Assembly: GCA_973895155.1 (NCBI GenBank)
Contig: OZ316899.1
Location: 10,168,001-10,232,000, forward strand
Source: Marsupella aquatica
Lineage: Eukaryota; Marchantiophyta
DNA length: 64,000 nt
Reading direction: 5' to 3'
In this document: in pieces, positions 32,864 to 43,809 of the stretch
Position numbering within the stretch: the first letter of the stretch is position 1
How the letters are laid out: every line of letters begins with the position of its first letter
Program-made: the position numbers and the translations under genes
The notes under the pieces: generated by a model
Databases searched by the model: none
Seen by the model: the letters and a program-made list of their open reading frames with translations, nothing else
What the model was told of the DNA's origin: nothing

Positions 32864-33558
32864 TCAAATGTCATCACTATGAAGCCCGTACCCACTATTG
32901 GGATTGTTGCTCTCCCAACTCGCTACATTGTCATACCACAACAATGTGTGTAGCCTATTCTCCACCCATAGCTTGACCCTTCCAAGCTCATCCTCGTCAA
33001 AGAAACTATCATACAGATCCCTCTCATATCTCTCTGTCCTCCAAACATAATATGCCACCCAAGACTTCAATGATATAGGTGACATCATCGCGAGGGCATC
33101 AATAGGAGGAATTTGATGCAAGAGGACTCGAAACATGGACGCGGTTGAGTATCGAGTCCAATGTCGATTTTTAGATATGTTTTCAACAATGTCCAGCAGC
33201 ACTTTTATGGCTGCCCATCCCTTTGAATGAGTCATTAGGAATCTCCATTTCCTACTAACTCTTGACAATACACGCATGTTGTTGATTGCGTTGAATGTAG
33301 CATTATCATCTCTGCCATGAGGCCAAATGTGTCCCTCCGTCAGATCATCCGGGAGGCCAGGGATCAGACTCTGCTTTCGGGCGTCCTGATTGCGCAATGG
33401 ATAACGCATAGGCTGCCCCCCAAACTCCCGGGAGAACTCCATATTGACAACTTATTGGAAAGAGCTATCAATTTCAGCTCAGTAATGGTCGTCCTGAACT
33501 TCTCAAGCCGTGCAACGCACTTCTCATGATAACACCTCTGCGCATTGGATCCTTCCAT
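32864..33558 (-). pseudogene. F-box-like protein, copy A
   Basis: On the minus strand a start near 33558 (MEGSNAQRCYHEK) leads after a frame change near 33445 into 33442-32864. There RYPLRNQDARKQSLIPGLPDDL..HIWP, LSRVSRKWRFLMTHSKGWAAI and QIPPIDALAMMSP are seen. LPDDL plus (R)VSRKWRFLM..S..W matches the F-box pattern of SCF adaptor proteins. A Trp-containing C-terminal part (SWVAYYVWRTERYERDLYD) follows. It is the tandem neighbour and closest relative of copy B, in the same orientation. Apart from the frame change it is well kept. Confidence 0.6.
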
Positions 33559-33739
33559 GTTGAACAAGAGAATAGTGTCAAGTGGAGTCCTCCATGATAA
33601 GGCAACCAAAGAGTGAATAGTGATATGGATGATTGACCTCACACATTTTGCCCAAAGCTTATGGTTTTATTGCTAGGAGCAGACGAACTAAAAAAACATT
33701 GTCTAAATATTATGGGACTGTTCGATATATTACGGGGTC

Positions 33740-33965
33740 TCCTATATGTTATCCATCTCAGAGAGGGTCTCTAAGATTTTGCGGATTGTGCCCGCCAATT
33801 TGTCAACACAATATAGTAGACTTATCTCAGAGACTCTGACCAACTTCACAAGGACAAAAGTGATGGTAAACAACCTCTCCAAGACACATCTCAGAGACCC
33901 TCGCCAACATGAGAAGGACAATTGTGTACTGCTATGTATGTTGAAGAGGTCACTAACATAACAAG
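33740..33965. repeat. AGAGACCCTCGCC repeat cluster between F-box copies
   Basis: ATCTCAGAGA.GGTCTC, CTCAGAGACTCTGACC and CTCAGAGACCCTCGCCAACAT elements lie upstream (minus-strand sense) of F-box copy A, matching the arrangement upstream of copy B. Confidence 0.55.
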
Positions 33966-34164
33966 AACACCGCATTGAGATTCCGCTCAAAAAACGTCCA
34001 AACTTTTACTATTCAAAATTGTTTGTACAAAATTGTTCTAATTGGTCTATTACACAAAATTGGTCTAATTGTTCTAATTCGTCTATTACACTAATGCAGG
34101 CTGATATTTGACATGGCATTCAATGTGGGCAAACAACTTTCACATTGGTGCTCAGTCAATGCCG

Positions 34165-34567
34165 CTAAAAATTATCACAATTAACAGGAACACCATTATC
34201 AAGTCTTTCTTGAACCTGTTCAATGTACCAGTTATCAACACAAGTACTTTTCCAAGACTCTACTCGGGCTTGCTCAAGACCATATACGGAGAGGTAGCAG
34301 TCCACTTCCTCTGAAGCACATAACAACCAAGAATCGATCCTTCCATTTAAGATACTATCAGACAACCGACTCCAAACATCAATCGGTGGGAATGCTCTCA
34401 CTGAATCTCGAAAGAACAAAGGGATCACTGTAGGCCATCTTACGTGACAAAATGCTATAGTTGTAGTCATTGCAGCCCATAGTATGGAGTTTGTTATCAA
34501 ATGTCTCCATTTCCTATTGATATGAGCAACTGATCGCACCGTCAGGAAGAGAGTCTTCACTGGATGA
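34165..34567 (-). pseudogene. F-box-like protein, copy B, 3' part
   Basis: Minus-strand frame ending at 34165. It contains KTLFLTVRSVAHINRKWRHL, ITNSILWAAM, FPPIDVWSRLSD and a SWLLCASEEVDCYL segment, collinear with copy A. The upstream end is cut by the retrotransposon at 34573; the 5' part is at 63528-63274. Across the two TGACC copies the frame is continuous (VRDG-HHPVKTLFL), so the gene was intact until the insertion. Confidence 0.75.
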
Positions 34568-34572
34568 TGACC
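34568..34572. repeat. TSD of giant gypsy element, left copy (TGACC)
   Basis: TGACC directly precedes the LTR start TGTGATGCC and is repeated at 63269-63273 after the LTR end CACCACA. Confidence 0.9.
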
Positions 34573-34663
34573 TGTGATGCCTAGCCAGGAATCACTAAGC
34601 CCGATTTACATGGTAAGCAGGAGTGTACCCTGGAAACACCTTAGCATAGGACCAAAAACAAGG

Positions 34664-34676
34664 AAAATATAAACAA
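34664..34676 (+). promoter_or_regulatory. Possible TATA element near the LTR start
   Basis: AAAATATAAACAA lies about 95 bases inside the LTR and is kept in every LTR copy of the nest. If used, transcription would start upstream of the LTR ORF (ATG 34949) and the ORF would head the genomic RNA. Not proven; AT-rich strings also occur near the LTR 3' end. Confidence 0.3.
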
Positions 34677-34948
34677 TTAAGGGTGACTATGGAACCCGGG
34701 CCGAGGCCGGAAGTAAGGACGCCAGGGGAGAGAACACGATTAGGGTTAGGGCGCGCTAAGCGTCGGCGGCTAGGGGTGCCTAACGGGAGGAGGGACCAGA
34801 GGAGGAGAGGGGTAAGAACCGCTCGCGAGGAATAGTGGCTCATTTGCAAGAACGAACTGGGCAGACGACTACGGGAGGCCAAATGCTGTCAGCTGCTTAG
34901 ACAAGCACTCGGGGTGGGAACAGATACCAACGATCGATCAAGGAGGGT

Positions 34949-36432
34949 ATGAGCAACGTCAATCAAGCGGCACATTTTTGGGGATGCCTGTTCGAACGGG
35001 CAGGTGAGTATGTCAGGACTTACGAGGACAAAGAATCGGAGAGAGCAGCTCGAGAACGGCAGGAGCTCGCTCGGCTCTGGGAACTACAGAAGACGGCTTT
35101 CTTAGGAGGAGAACTTATCAAGGCCGAGTTCTTGTGGACTTCTACTGCCAATCAGCTCGACAACCTTCTGTTTTGCGAAAACAAAATCGTCGGCATCCGG
35201 GAAGCCATCAATCACTGCAACGACCTACACTGGGAGTTGAAGGGTAACACGGAGGGGTGGACGAAGGCAATCTTGCTAGGAGAAACATCCACGGCAGCCG
35301 AGATGAAGAGGAAAGGAAACAACAACGACGAGGCCACCCCGGCAAAAAGAACGAGGTCGGCGGCACCTAGGAAGCCAGCAGAGCAGCCAAGCAGGACAAG
35401 GGGAGAAGCCGATGAGGAAGAGTTCGATCCCATCAATGCCATTCCAACAAACGATGACACCTGGAAAGGCTGGGCGGCGACCCTGCCGGAGGAAGTGCAA
35501 TTACACTTTGCACGGGAGGAGGATGCATGCTTTACGGCCATGCAGACCAAGAAGTACCAAGGCTTCATGGTCGGATCCGGCTTGGAAGCCTTCGTAAGAT
35601 TACCCTGGCTGAAGCCGGAGGTGCCGGACTCAGACTTGTTAGAATTCATGGGATCATGGGAACCCGAGACCAATTCCATGAGGGTGTATGGGAAGGATTT
35701 CTATCTCACTCCCCGGGTGATTGCTGAAGTGTTTGGCTTGCTGATGGGTAATAAGACCAAGGTTGATACCAGGAAGACCTTACCTGACAAGGAGTTTCGG
35801 TCGTTTCCAGGACCATCAACAAAGAATGGCTTCTTCTGGAACACCTGCACCAACCCGCACATCGGAGAGATGATTGATTTCTTGCGAGTGACCATGCACT
35901 GTAACTTGCCGAGGGCAGAGATCGGCAAGGCTCAGGTCTACCTGGCAGAAAGGCCAGACCCAAGCTGGGATTACAACGGGTACCTCCTCAACCAACTGAA
36001 GAAGATCTTGAAGGAGGAACAGCAGGTGATCAGCGTGGGAAGCGTGTCCCGGCTTGGCTATCACATGCCGCTGTTGTGCCGGTATGCCAGAAGTCAAATC
36101 TTTGCCCCAGTACTTCCCCTATCGGCAAGGGCACCGGAGGAGGTCCCGGAGCAGAGGCCGGCACCAGAGAAGCCCAACCAGCCCGACAGTCCGACGATCG
36201 AGCAGGTGTTTAGACCAAGGAAAGAAGACTTGCCGATGCAGCAACCAGGCATGCAAAATCTGCTGAAATTACTGGAGAAGGAAAAGAGAACGGTTCCGGA
36301 AACGACAACGGCACAGGACGCTGCCCCAGAAGTCGACCTAAGCCGACTTAGAAGGGAAGACCCCTTTACCGGAACCAAGGAGAGATTAAGGCCGGAACAC
36401 AAGCCGGGAGTGCGAATGTACGTGGGAGCCTC
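34949..36432 (+). CDS. LTR-encoded protein, G1 5' LTR copy (N-terminal half)
   Basis: ATG 34949, preceded by AAGGAGGGT in all copies. The order is an N-terminal helical part (MSNVNQAAHFWGCLFER, ARERQELARLWELQ), then a basic patch that looks like a nuclear signal (AKRTRSAAPRKPAEQ). Next is a globular region (WKGWAATLPEEVQLHF, DLLEFMGSWEPETNS, VYGKDFYLTPRVIAEVFGL, NLPRAEIGKAQVYL) recalling plant mobile domain / 'putative plant transposon protein' domains, then a Pro-rich part. The frame is open for about 490 codons here until the solo LTR insertion; the rest continues at 41088. Function unknown. Confidence 0.75.
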
Positions 36433-36808
36433 TGTGATGCCTAGACAGGAATCACTCGGCCAGTTAAGTGGGTAAAGCAGGAAGGCACCCTAGGAACACC
36501 TTAGTATAGGGACAAAACAAGGAAAATATAAACAATTAGGGGCAACCATGGAACCCGGGCCGAGGCCGGAGGTAAGGACGCTGAGGGTGAAAACCCGATT
36601 AGGGTTAGGGCGGGTTAAGCGTCGGCGGCTAGGAAGGATCAACGGGAAGAAGGACCGGCAGAGGAGAGGGGTAAGGAGCGCTTGCAGGAGATGGTGGCTC
36701 ATTTGCGAGCACGAACTAGGCAGACGACTACGGGAGGCCAACTACTGTCAGCTGCTTAGGCAAGCACTCGGGGAGAGAGTAGATACCGACAATCGACCTA
36801 AGGAGGGT

Positions 36809-39800
36809 ATGAGCAACGTCAATCAAGCGACACATTTCTGGGGATGCCTGTTCGAACGGGCAACTGAGTACATCAAGACTTACGAGGACGAGGAATCAGA
36901 AAGGGCAGCTCGAGAACGGCAGGAGCTCGCTCGATTGTGGGAGCTGCAGAAGACAGCTTTCTTAGGAGGCGAACTCATCAAGGACGAGTTCCTGCGGACG
37001 CCTACTTCCAATTAACTCGACGATCTTCTGTTTTGCAAAGACAGCGTCGTCGGCATCCGAGAGGCCATCAAGAACTGCAACGACATACACTGGGAATTAA
37101 AGGGAAGCACGGAAAGGTGGACCCAGGCAACGGTGCTAGGAGAAACCTCCACGGCAGCAGAGATGAAGAGGAAGGGAGCCGTCAACGATGAAGCCACCCC
37201 GGCAAAAAGAACGAGGTCGGCGGCACCAAAGAAGCCAGCCGAGCAACAGAGCAGGAGGCAGGGAGAAGCCGAAGAGGAGGAGGTCGATCCCATCAAGGCC
37301 ATTCCAACCAGGGATGACACCTGGAAGGGCTGGGCGGCAACCCTACCGGTGGAGGTGCAACTACATTTTGCACGGGAGGAGGATGCATGCTTCACGGCCA
37401 TGCAGACCAAGAAGTACCAAGGCTTCATGGCCGGATCCGGCTTAGAGGCCTTTGTAAGATTACCATGGCTGAAGCCGGAGGTACCGGAGTCAGACCTATT
37501 AGAATTCGTGGGGTCATGGGAACCCGAGACCAATTGCACGAGGATATATGGGAAGGATTTCTATCTTACTCCCAAGGTAATTGCCGAAGTGTTTGGCTTG
37601 CCGATAGGCAATAAGACCAAAGTTGATACCAGGAAGACCTTGCCTGACAAGGAGTTCCGGTCATTCCCTGGGCCATCAACGAAGAATGGCTTCTTCCGGA
37701 ACACCTGCACCAACCCGCACATAGGAGAGATGATCGACTTCTTGCGGGTGACCATGCATTGTAACTTGCCGAGGGCAGAGATCGGCAAGGCACAGGTCTA
37801 TCTGGCAGAAAGGCCAGACCCAAGCCGGGACTACAACGGGTACCTCCTCAACCAATTGAAGAAGATCTTAAAGGAGGAGCAGCAGGTAATCGGCATGGGG
37901 AGCGTGTCGCGGCTTGGCTATCACATGCCGCTGTTGTGCCGGTATGCCAGAGGTCAGACTTTTGCCCCTGTACTTCCCCTGCAGGTAAGGGCACCCGAGG
38001 AAGCTCCAACGCCGAGGCCGTTGGCTGAGAAGCCTCAACCACCTGTTAGCCCTACGATCGAGCAGGTGTTTAGGCCCAGGAAGGAGGACTTGCCGATGCA
38101 GGAACCAGGCATGCAGAGTCTGCTGAAACTACTGGAGAAAGAAAATAAATCGGCAACGGCAACAACAACGGCAACGGCAACAATGCATGACACTACTACA
38201 GAGGTAGGCCTACACCGGCTCACGAGAGAAAACCCCTTTGCTGGAGACAAGGAGAGAATCAGGCCGGAATCCAAGCCAGGTGTTCGAATGTACGTGGGAA
38301 CCTCAAGCTCCGAATCTGAGGCAGAATTGCCTGAAGCTCTTACCGACGAAGAGGAGAGGGAGAAGCCGGACGTCCAAGAGGTAGAGGAGGCAGTGGAGGA
38401 CTGTAGCCATGATAATTCCGGCTATGGGTCGGACCATCACGTTCCAGGAGTAAGGACCTGTGGCCGGTTTGTCCCCACACTTCCAAGGGTAGTGCAAGGG
38501 GACCCCAACCAGCAGAGTAGCCCTGAGTCTCCCCCACCAGATGTTGCTCCCCCGAGCTTCGACGGCATAAAACAGACGGTGCAGGAATTTCAGGAGCGAA
38601 TCAGGCAGCCCTGGCTAAGGAAAAGGATTTACCAGGAGGAGATTGGCCGGAGGACATCAGGCGGCTAGCCAAAAAAGGAAGCAAACCTCTAGCCACGATT
38701 GAAGAGATCCGCAGGACGGCTTGGGAGCAGAGGCCGCGATGGGCGATGCCGATCACTTCTACTTACTCCACCTACGCTAAGAATAGAGCCATGGAGTATG
38801 GTGAGATGTGTGGGGAACTTGCGCTCGGCATCTTTGGAGAGGAGTTGGAGGTAGGACCCTTTTTCCATAGGGAGCAGTTGGAGAAGCACCAATTAGAAGA
38901 AGCGGTGGCTTTAGAGAGAAGCAAGAAGGACGAGGTCATTCGGCGGCTTAGGAGGATGGAAGCCGAGATTGAAGATCTAAGGGCGGCCAAGAAAGCCCAA
39001 GATGAACTGCGGATTAAACGACATGAGCTGAACATCATGCAGGGGCAGTTGGACACCGCGCAGGCTGATAATCAGAATATCAAGGATAAACTGACTCAGA
39101 CGCAGGGAGAGTTGGCCGACACAATCAAAGAGAGGGAGAAGTGGAAGCAAGAGCTGAAGAATACAGAGGAGGCCCACATAACAGCCAACAGCCGGGCCAT
39201 GGCGGAGACCCAAAGAAAGGAATGGGCGTTGAAAGGGGAGCTCGAGAAAATCCGCGGAGCCCTTGAGCAGAAGGAGGCCGAGTTAGGGAAATCCTATCAA
39301 GGGATTATGGCGCTGTAGCAGGAGCTTGCGTCCCTGACAGCCAGCTTCAAGGCCGACCTAAGGGAGAAGGACGAGATGCTCGAACAGACTTACGCCAAGA
39401 TGAACCAGATGGAGTCTGTCATCATTGCAGAGCTCGACAAGGAGCTAAGAGCAACCCAGGTGGAGAGGACTACCTTGAAACAAGAACGGGAGGAAGCCCA
39501 GAAGGAACTAGAGGAGGCGCGCAAGGACCTGGATGAGACCCAGGAGGAGTTGGAGGAAATCACGAGGAAGATGGAGAACCTCCAGCGGCGGGCCGACAAC
39601 CAAACGGAGCGGCTGAAGAAACAAGCCGCAGTATTTAAGTGCTTGTCTTCATCAGGCCCAACTCCAATTGGGGCAACCAAGTTACCAGGAGTGGTATTGG
39701 CCGAAGAAAAAGCCGCGCCAACTGCACCAGTGCCGGAAGTAAGTGGGAAGGGGAAGGGACCAGCTGCTGAACCAGAAAAGAAGAAAAAGCGGAAACCTTC

Positions 39801-40170
39801 AGGGTCAAGGAGTAATCCGACTCCACAAGCCGTGGTGACCAAAGAGGTAGAACCAGCACCATCCTCCGGCATGAATACAGCAATATATCCCGCTATCATC
39901 ACAGGTGGGGGTGGTGCGGCCCAAGCCGAACTACTCAGAAATGAGGCCGGTATTCCAGATCCGCCTCTTGAGCAGGCCGGGGAGACCGTAGCCGAGGCTG
40001 AGGCCGTAACCGATTCCCGAGCCGATGTCGACGCCGATGGTGGACCCAGTCAGGCCGATGGAGAGTTGACTCAGTCAAGGGCAGGTAATCTGTCAGGGAA
40101 TGAGCCTACGGCAGTGGCTGAGGAGGAAGCGTTGGGGGCGTCCATTAAGGATCCACCACCGGTGTCGTGA
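36809..40170 (+). pseudogene. LTR-encoded protein, solo-LTR copy
   Basis: ATG 36809 with the same order: N-terminal helix, NLS-like AKRTRSAAPKKPAEQ, PMD-like region (open 37133-38668) and SGYGSDHHVPGVRTCGRF. A shift near 38610 leads to a long heptad coiled coil (38746-39318 and 39376-40170: HELNIMQGQLDTAQ, LQRRADNQTERLKKQA), then a Lys-rich and Ala/Glu-rich end with stop at 40170 (DPPPVS). Stops at 37012-37014 and 39316-39318 and the frameshift disable it. It contains a variable ATTTATATM repeat near 38155. Confidence 0.65.
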
Positions 40171-41082
40171 CGGTGCAAGGGCGCCGTTCCTTTTAGGGAG
40201 GGCGGACGTGGAGGGAGGAGGCATGAGTGGGCAGGGTGGGCGCGGATCTCCACGTTTAGGATTAGGATCAGAACCAGGAGCGGCCCTGACACTTAGCTTA
40301 GTGGGATTGCGGTCCCACTGGTAGGAGCAACACTTGTGCTCCTGCCTTGCTGTACATAGGTAGATTCGGGCAAGTAGATTACTGTTAAGTAGATTAGGCT
40401 TACGATGCAAAGAATGGCGGATCCACTACCAGGATAAGTACGTGGGCAGCGGGGAGCTCAGGGCCTCTTCTTTAGCAAGTTTTTAGTTTGCACCAGCCGG
40501 GCTGGGATCAAGTAGTACAAGAAGCTCTCGGTTAGTCATACAGTGACCCTTGTGTATATTCATGTTTCCTCATGCCTAAGAGCTGAATAGAGTTGGCCTC
40601 ACGACTTAGTTCGCAGAACTTGTGTATGAGATGTACTGTTTGTATGGCAAGTGCATGGTATGACTCAGTCAGAATGAGTCATTTTGCTATTTGTGTGTCG
40701 CATTAACTTGTGTGAAGAGTGCCCACATCAACCAGAAGGAAGCAAAGTAAGCAGGGGAGTGAGAGTTGGATGTGTCGAGCTGAGAGAGGTCTTAGCGGCT
40801 TAACCAAGCCTATTGGGGATCATTCCGGCGGCGGAATCCAAACATACCTAACAAGACGGAGGGGAAGACAGGGGAAGGCCTAGATTAGGCCGGCTACGTA
40901 TCTCATGACCCGATGAAGGATCTGTCCAGTATATGTGTGTAAAATGTTAATAGTAGTAGTAGAAGGTTAGCAGCGTCCCATGCCGCTAAGCCGCGGAAAC
41001 GGCCTCGCAAAGCGCGAAACCCGCGGAAATCGGCTTGAGCTGGGGGGTTTCTTGGGTTTAGGGAGCCATGGGACGCACCACA
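40171..41082. repeat. LTR 3' tail of the solo LTR (non-coding)
   Basis: About 900 bases after the LTR ORF stop, conserved with 50386-51283, 51541-52451 and 62358-63268. No coding motif. Contains TGTATATTCATGTTTCC and CAGTATATGTGTGTAAAATG, AT-rich strings that could be promoter or polyadenylation signals. Confidence 0.5.
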
Positions 41083-41087
41083 GCCTT

Positions 41088-42672
41088 AAGCCCCGAATCA
41101 GACGCAGAGGAGCCGGGAGTCCAAGTAGTGGAGGAGGCAATGGAAGACTACAGCAATGATAACTCCGGCTATGGGTCGGATCATCATGTTCCAGGAGTAA
41201 GGACCTGTGGCCGATTCATCCCCACACTTCCAAGAGTAGTTCGAGGGGACCCCACCCAGCAGAGTAACCCCGAGTCTCCCCCACCAGGGGTTGCTCCCCC
41301 GAGCTTTGACGGCATAAAGCAGACGGCACAAGAATTTCAGGAGCGACTTAGGGAGGAAGAGAGAGCAGCCCTGGCTAGGGAGAAGGATTTACCAGGAGGA
41401 GATTGGCAGGAGGACATCTAGCGGCTTGCCAAGAAAAAAAGCAACCCTCTTGCCACCATAGAAGAAATCCACAAGACGGCTTGGGAGCAGAGGCCGCGGT
41501 GGTTGATGCCGATGACTTCTAGTTACTCCACCTATGCTAAGGATAGAGCCATGGAGTACGGGGAGATGTGTGGGGACCTGGCGCTCAGCATCTTTGGGGA
41601 GGAGTTGGAGTAGGGACCCTTTTTCCAGAGGGAGATGTTGGAAAAGCACCGATTAGAAGAAGCGGTGGCTTTGGAGAGAAGCAAGAAGGACGAGGTCATC
41701 CGGCGGCTTAGGGAGAAGGAAGCCGAGGTGGAAGACCTGCAGGCGGCCAAGAAAGCCCAAGATGAGTTGCGGATTAAGCGGCATGAGCTAAACATCATGC
41801 AGGGGCAGTTGGATACCGCTCAGTCTGACAATCATATTATCAAAGATAAACTGACTCGGACCCAAGGAGAGTTGGCCGACGCAGTCAAGGAGAGAGAGAA
41901 ATGGAAGCGGGAGCTAAGGGATGCAGAGGAAGCCCACTTAGCAACCAACAATCGGGCCACGGCGGAGAACCAGAGAAGGGAGAGGGCATTGAAAGGAGAG
42001 CTCGAAGATATCCGTGGAGCCCTTGAGCAGAAGGAAGCAGAGTTAGGGAAATCCTATCAAGGGATTATTGCGCTGCAGCAGGAGCTTGCGTCCCTGACGG
42101 CCAGCTTCAAGGCCGACCTGCATGAAAAGAACGACCAGCTCGACCAGACTTATGCCAAGATGAATAAGATGGAGTCTGTGGTCGTCGTAGAGCTCGACAG
42201 GGAGCTAAGAGCAACCCAGGAGGAGAGGGCTACCTTAAAAAGAGAATTGGAGGAAGCCATTAAGGAGCTGGAGGAGGCGCGCAAGGACCTGGACAAGACC
42301 CAAGAGGAGTTGGAGGAAATCACGAGGAAGATGGAGAACCTACAGCGGCGGGCCGACAACCAAACGGAGCGGCTAAAGACACAAGCCGCAGTATTTAAAT
42401 GCTTGGCTTCATCAGGTCCAACTCCAATTGGTGGAACCCAGTTACCAGGGGTAGTATTGGCCGAAGGACAAGCCGTAACACTCACCCCGGTGTTGGAGGT
42501 AAGTGGCAAGGGGAAGGAACCGTCTGTCAAAATAGGGAAGAAGAAGAAGCGGAAACCTTCTAGGTCTGGGAGTTATACGGCTTCTCAAGCGATTGTGACC
42601 GAGAAGATAAACCCGGCACCAACCTCCGGCATGGGCACGGTAGTGGATCCACTAGTCCTAGGAAGTGAAGAT
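41088..42672 (+). repeat. G1 5' LTR, segment 2, with LTR-ORF coiled-coil part
   Basis: Resumes exactly where segment 1 stops (AAGCCCCGAATCAGA) and runs to GAAGAT. It encodes the middle and coiled-coil part of the LTR protein: SGYGSDHHVPGVRTCGRF, a stop at 41419-41421, another near 41612, then 41635-42672 open (EVIRRLREKEAEVEDLQ, LQRRADNQTERLKTQ, KKKKRKPSRSGS). Interrupted by G2 at 42673; the left TSD AAGAT is 42668-42672. Confidence 0.85.
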
Positions 42673-43809
42673 TGTGATGCCTAGCTAGGAATCACTGGGC
42701 TAGTTTAAGGGGAAAAGGGAAGTGTACCCTAGAAACACCTTAGTATAGTTACATAAATAAGGAAAATATAAACAATTAAGGGTGACTATGGAACCCGAGC
42801 CGAGGCCGGAAGTAAGGACGCCTGGGGAGAGAACACGATTAGGGTTAGGGCACGCTAAGTGTCGGCGGCTAGGGGTAACCAACGGGAGGGAGAACCAGAG
42901 GAGGAGAGGGGTAAGGACCGCTCGCGAGGAATAGTAGCTCATTTGCAAGCACGAACTGAGCAGGCGACTACGGGCGGCCAACTACTGTCAACTGCTTAGG
43001 CAAGCGCTCAGGGTGGGAATAGATACCGACTATCAACTCGAGAAGGGTATGAGCAACGTCAATCAAGCGGCACATTTTTGGGGATGCCTGTTCGAATGGG
43101 CAACTGAGTACATTGGGACTTACGAGGACGCAGAATCAGAGAGAGCAGCTCGAGAACGGCAGGAGCTCGCCTGATTGTGGGAGCTGCAGAAAGCTGCCTT
43201 CTTAGGAGGAGAACTCATCAAGGCTGAATTCCTGTGGACGCCTACTGGCAACGAGCTAGACGACCTGCTGTTTTGCGAAGACAGAGTCATCGGCATCCGA
43301 GAAGCCATCAAATGCTGCAACGACATATATTGGGAGTTGAAGGGTAGCACGGAGGGGTGGACAAATGCAACCGTGCTAGGAGAGACATCCACGACAGCCG
43401 AGATGAAGAGGAAGGGGAACAACAACGAAGAGGCCACCCCGGCAAAAAGAACGCGGTCGGCGGCACCAAAGAAGCCAATAGAACAACAAAGCAGGAGGCA
43501 AAGAGAAGCCCAGGAGGAGGAGGTCGACCCCATCAATGCCATTCCAACAAACGATGAGACCTGGAAAGGCTGGGCGGCGACCCTACCGGAGGAAGTGCAA
43601 TTACACTTTGCACGAGAGGACGATGCATGCTTTACAGCCATGCAGACCAAGAAGTACCAAGGCTTCATGGTCGGATCCGGCTTGGAAGCCTTTGTAAGAT
43701 TACCATGGCTAAAGCCGGAGGTGTCGGACTCAGACTTGTTAGAATTCATGGGATCATGGGAACCCGAGACCAATTCCACGAGGGTGTATGGGAAGGATTT
43801 CTATCTCAC
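42673..43809 (+). repeat. G2 truncated 5' LTR
   Basis: First 1137 bases of the LTR, including the LTR ORF start (ATG 43049, stop near 43172, then open 43175-43809 through the NLS-like and PMD-like parts up to KDFYLT). The deletion junction with pol follows. Confidence 0.85.

Larger units (their letters stand above)
34573..36432 (+). repeat. G1 5' LTR, segment 1 (LTR bases 1-1860)
   Basis: Starts TGTGATGCCTAGCCAGG; matches 58661-60519 of the 3' LTR with scattered substitutions. Includes the LTR ORF start at 34949. Interrupted at 36432 by the solo LTR, whose left target copy GCCTC is 36428-36432. Confidence 0.9.
36433..41082 (+). mobile_element. Solo LTR (4650 bp) nested in G1 5' LTR
   Basis: Begins TGTGATGCCTAGACAGG and ends GCACCACA with no internal retroelement sequence. 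Flanks are GCCTC (36428-36432) and GCCTT (41083-41087), a 5-bp TSD with one substitution. Produced by LTR-LTR recombination of a full element. It is a diverged member of the same family. Confidence 0.88.
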
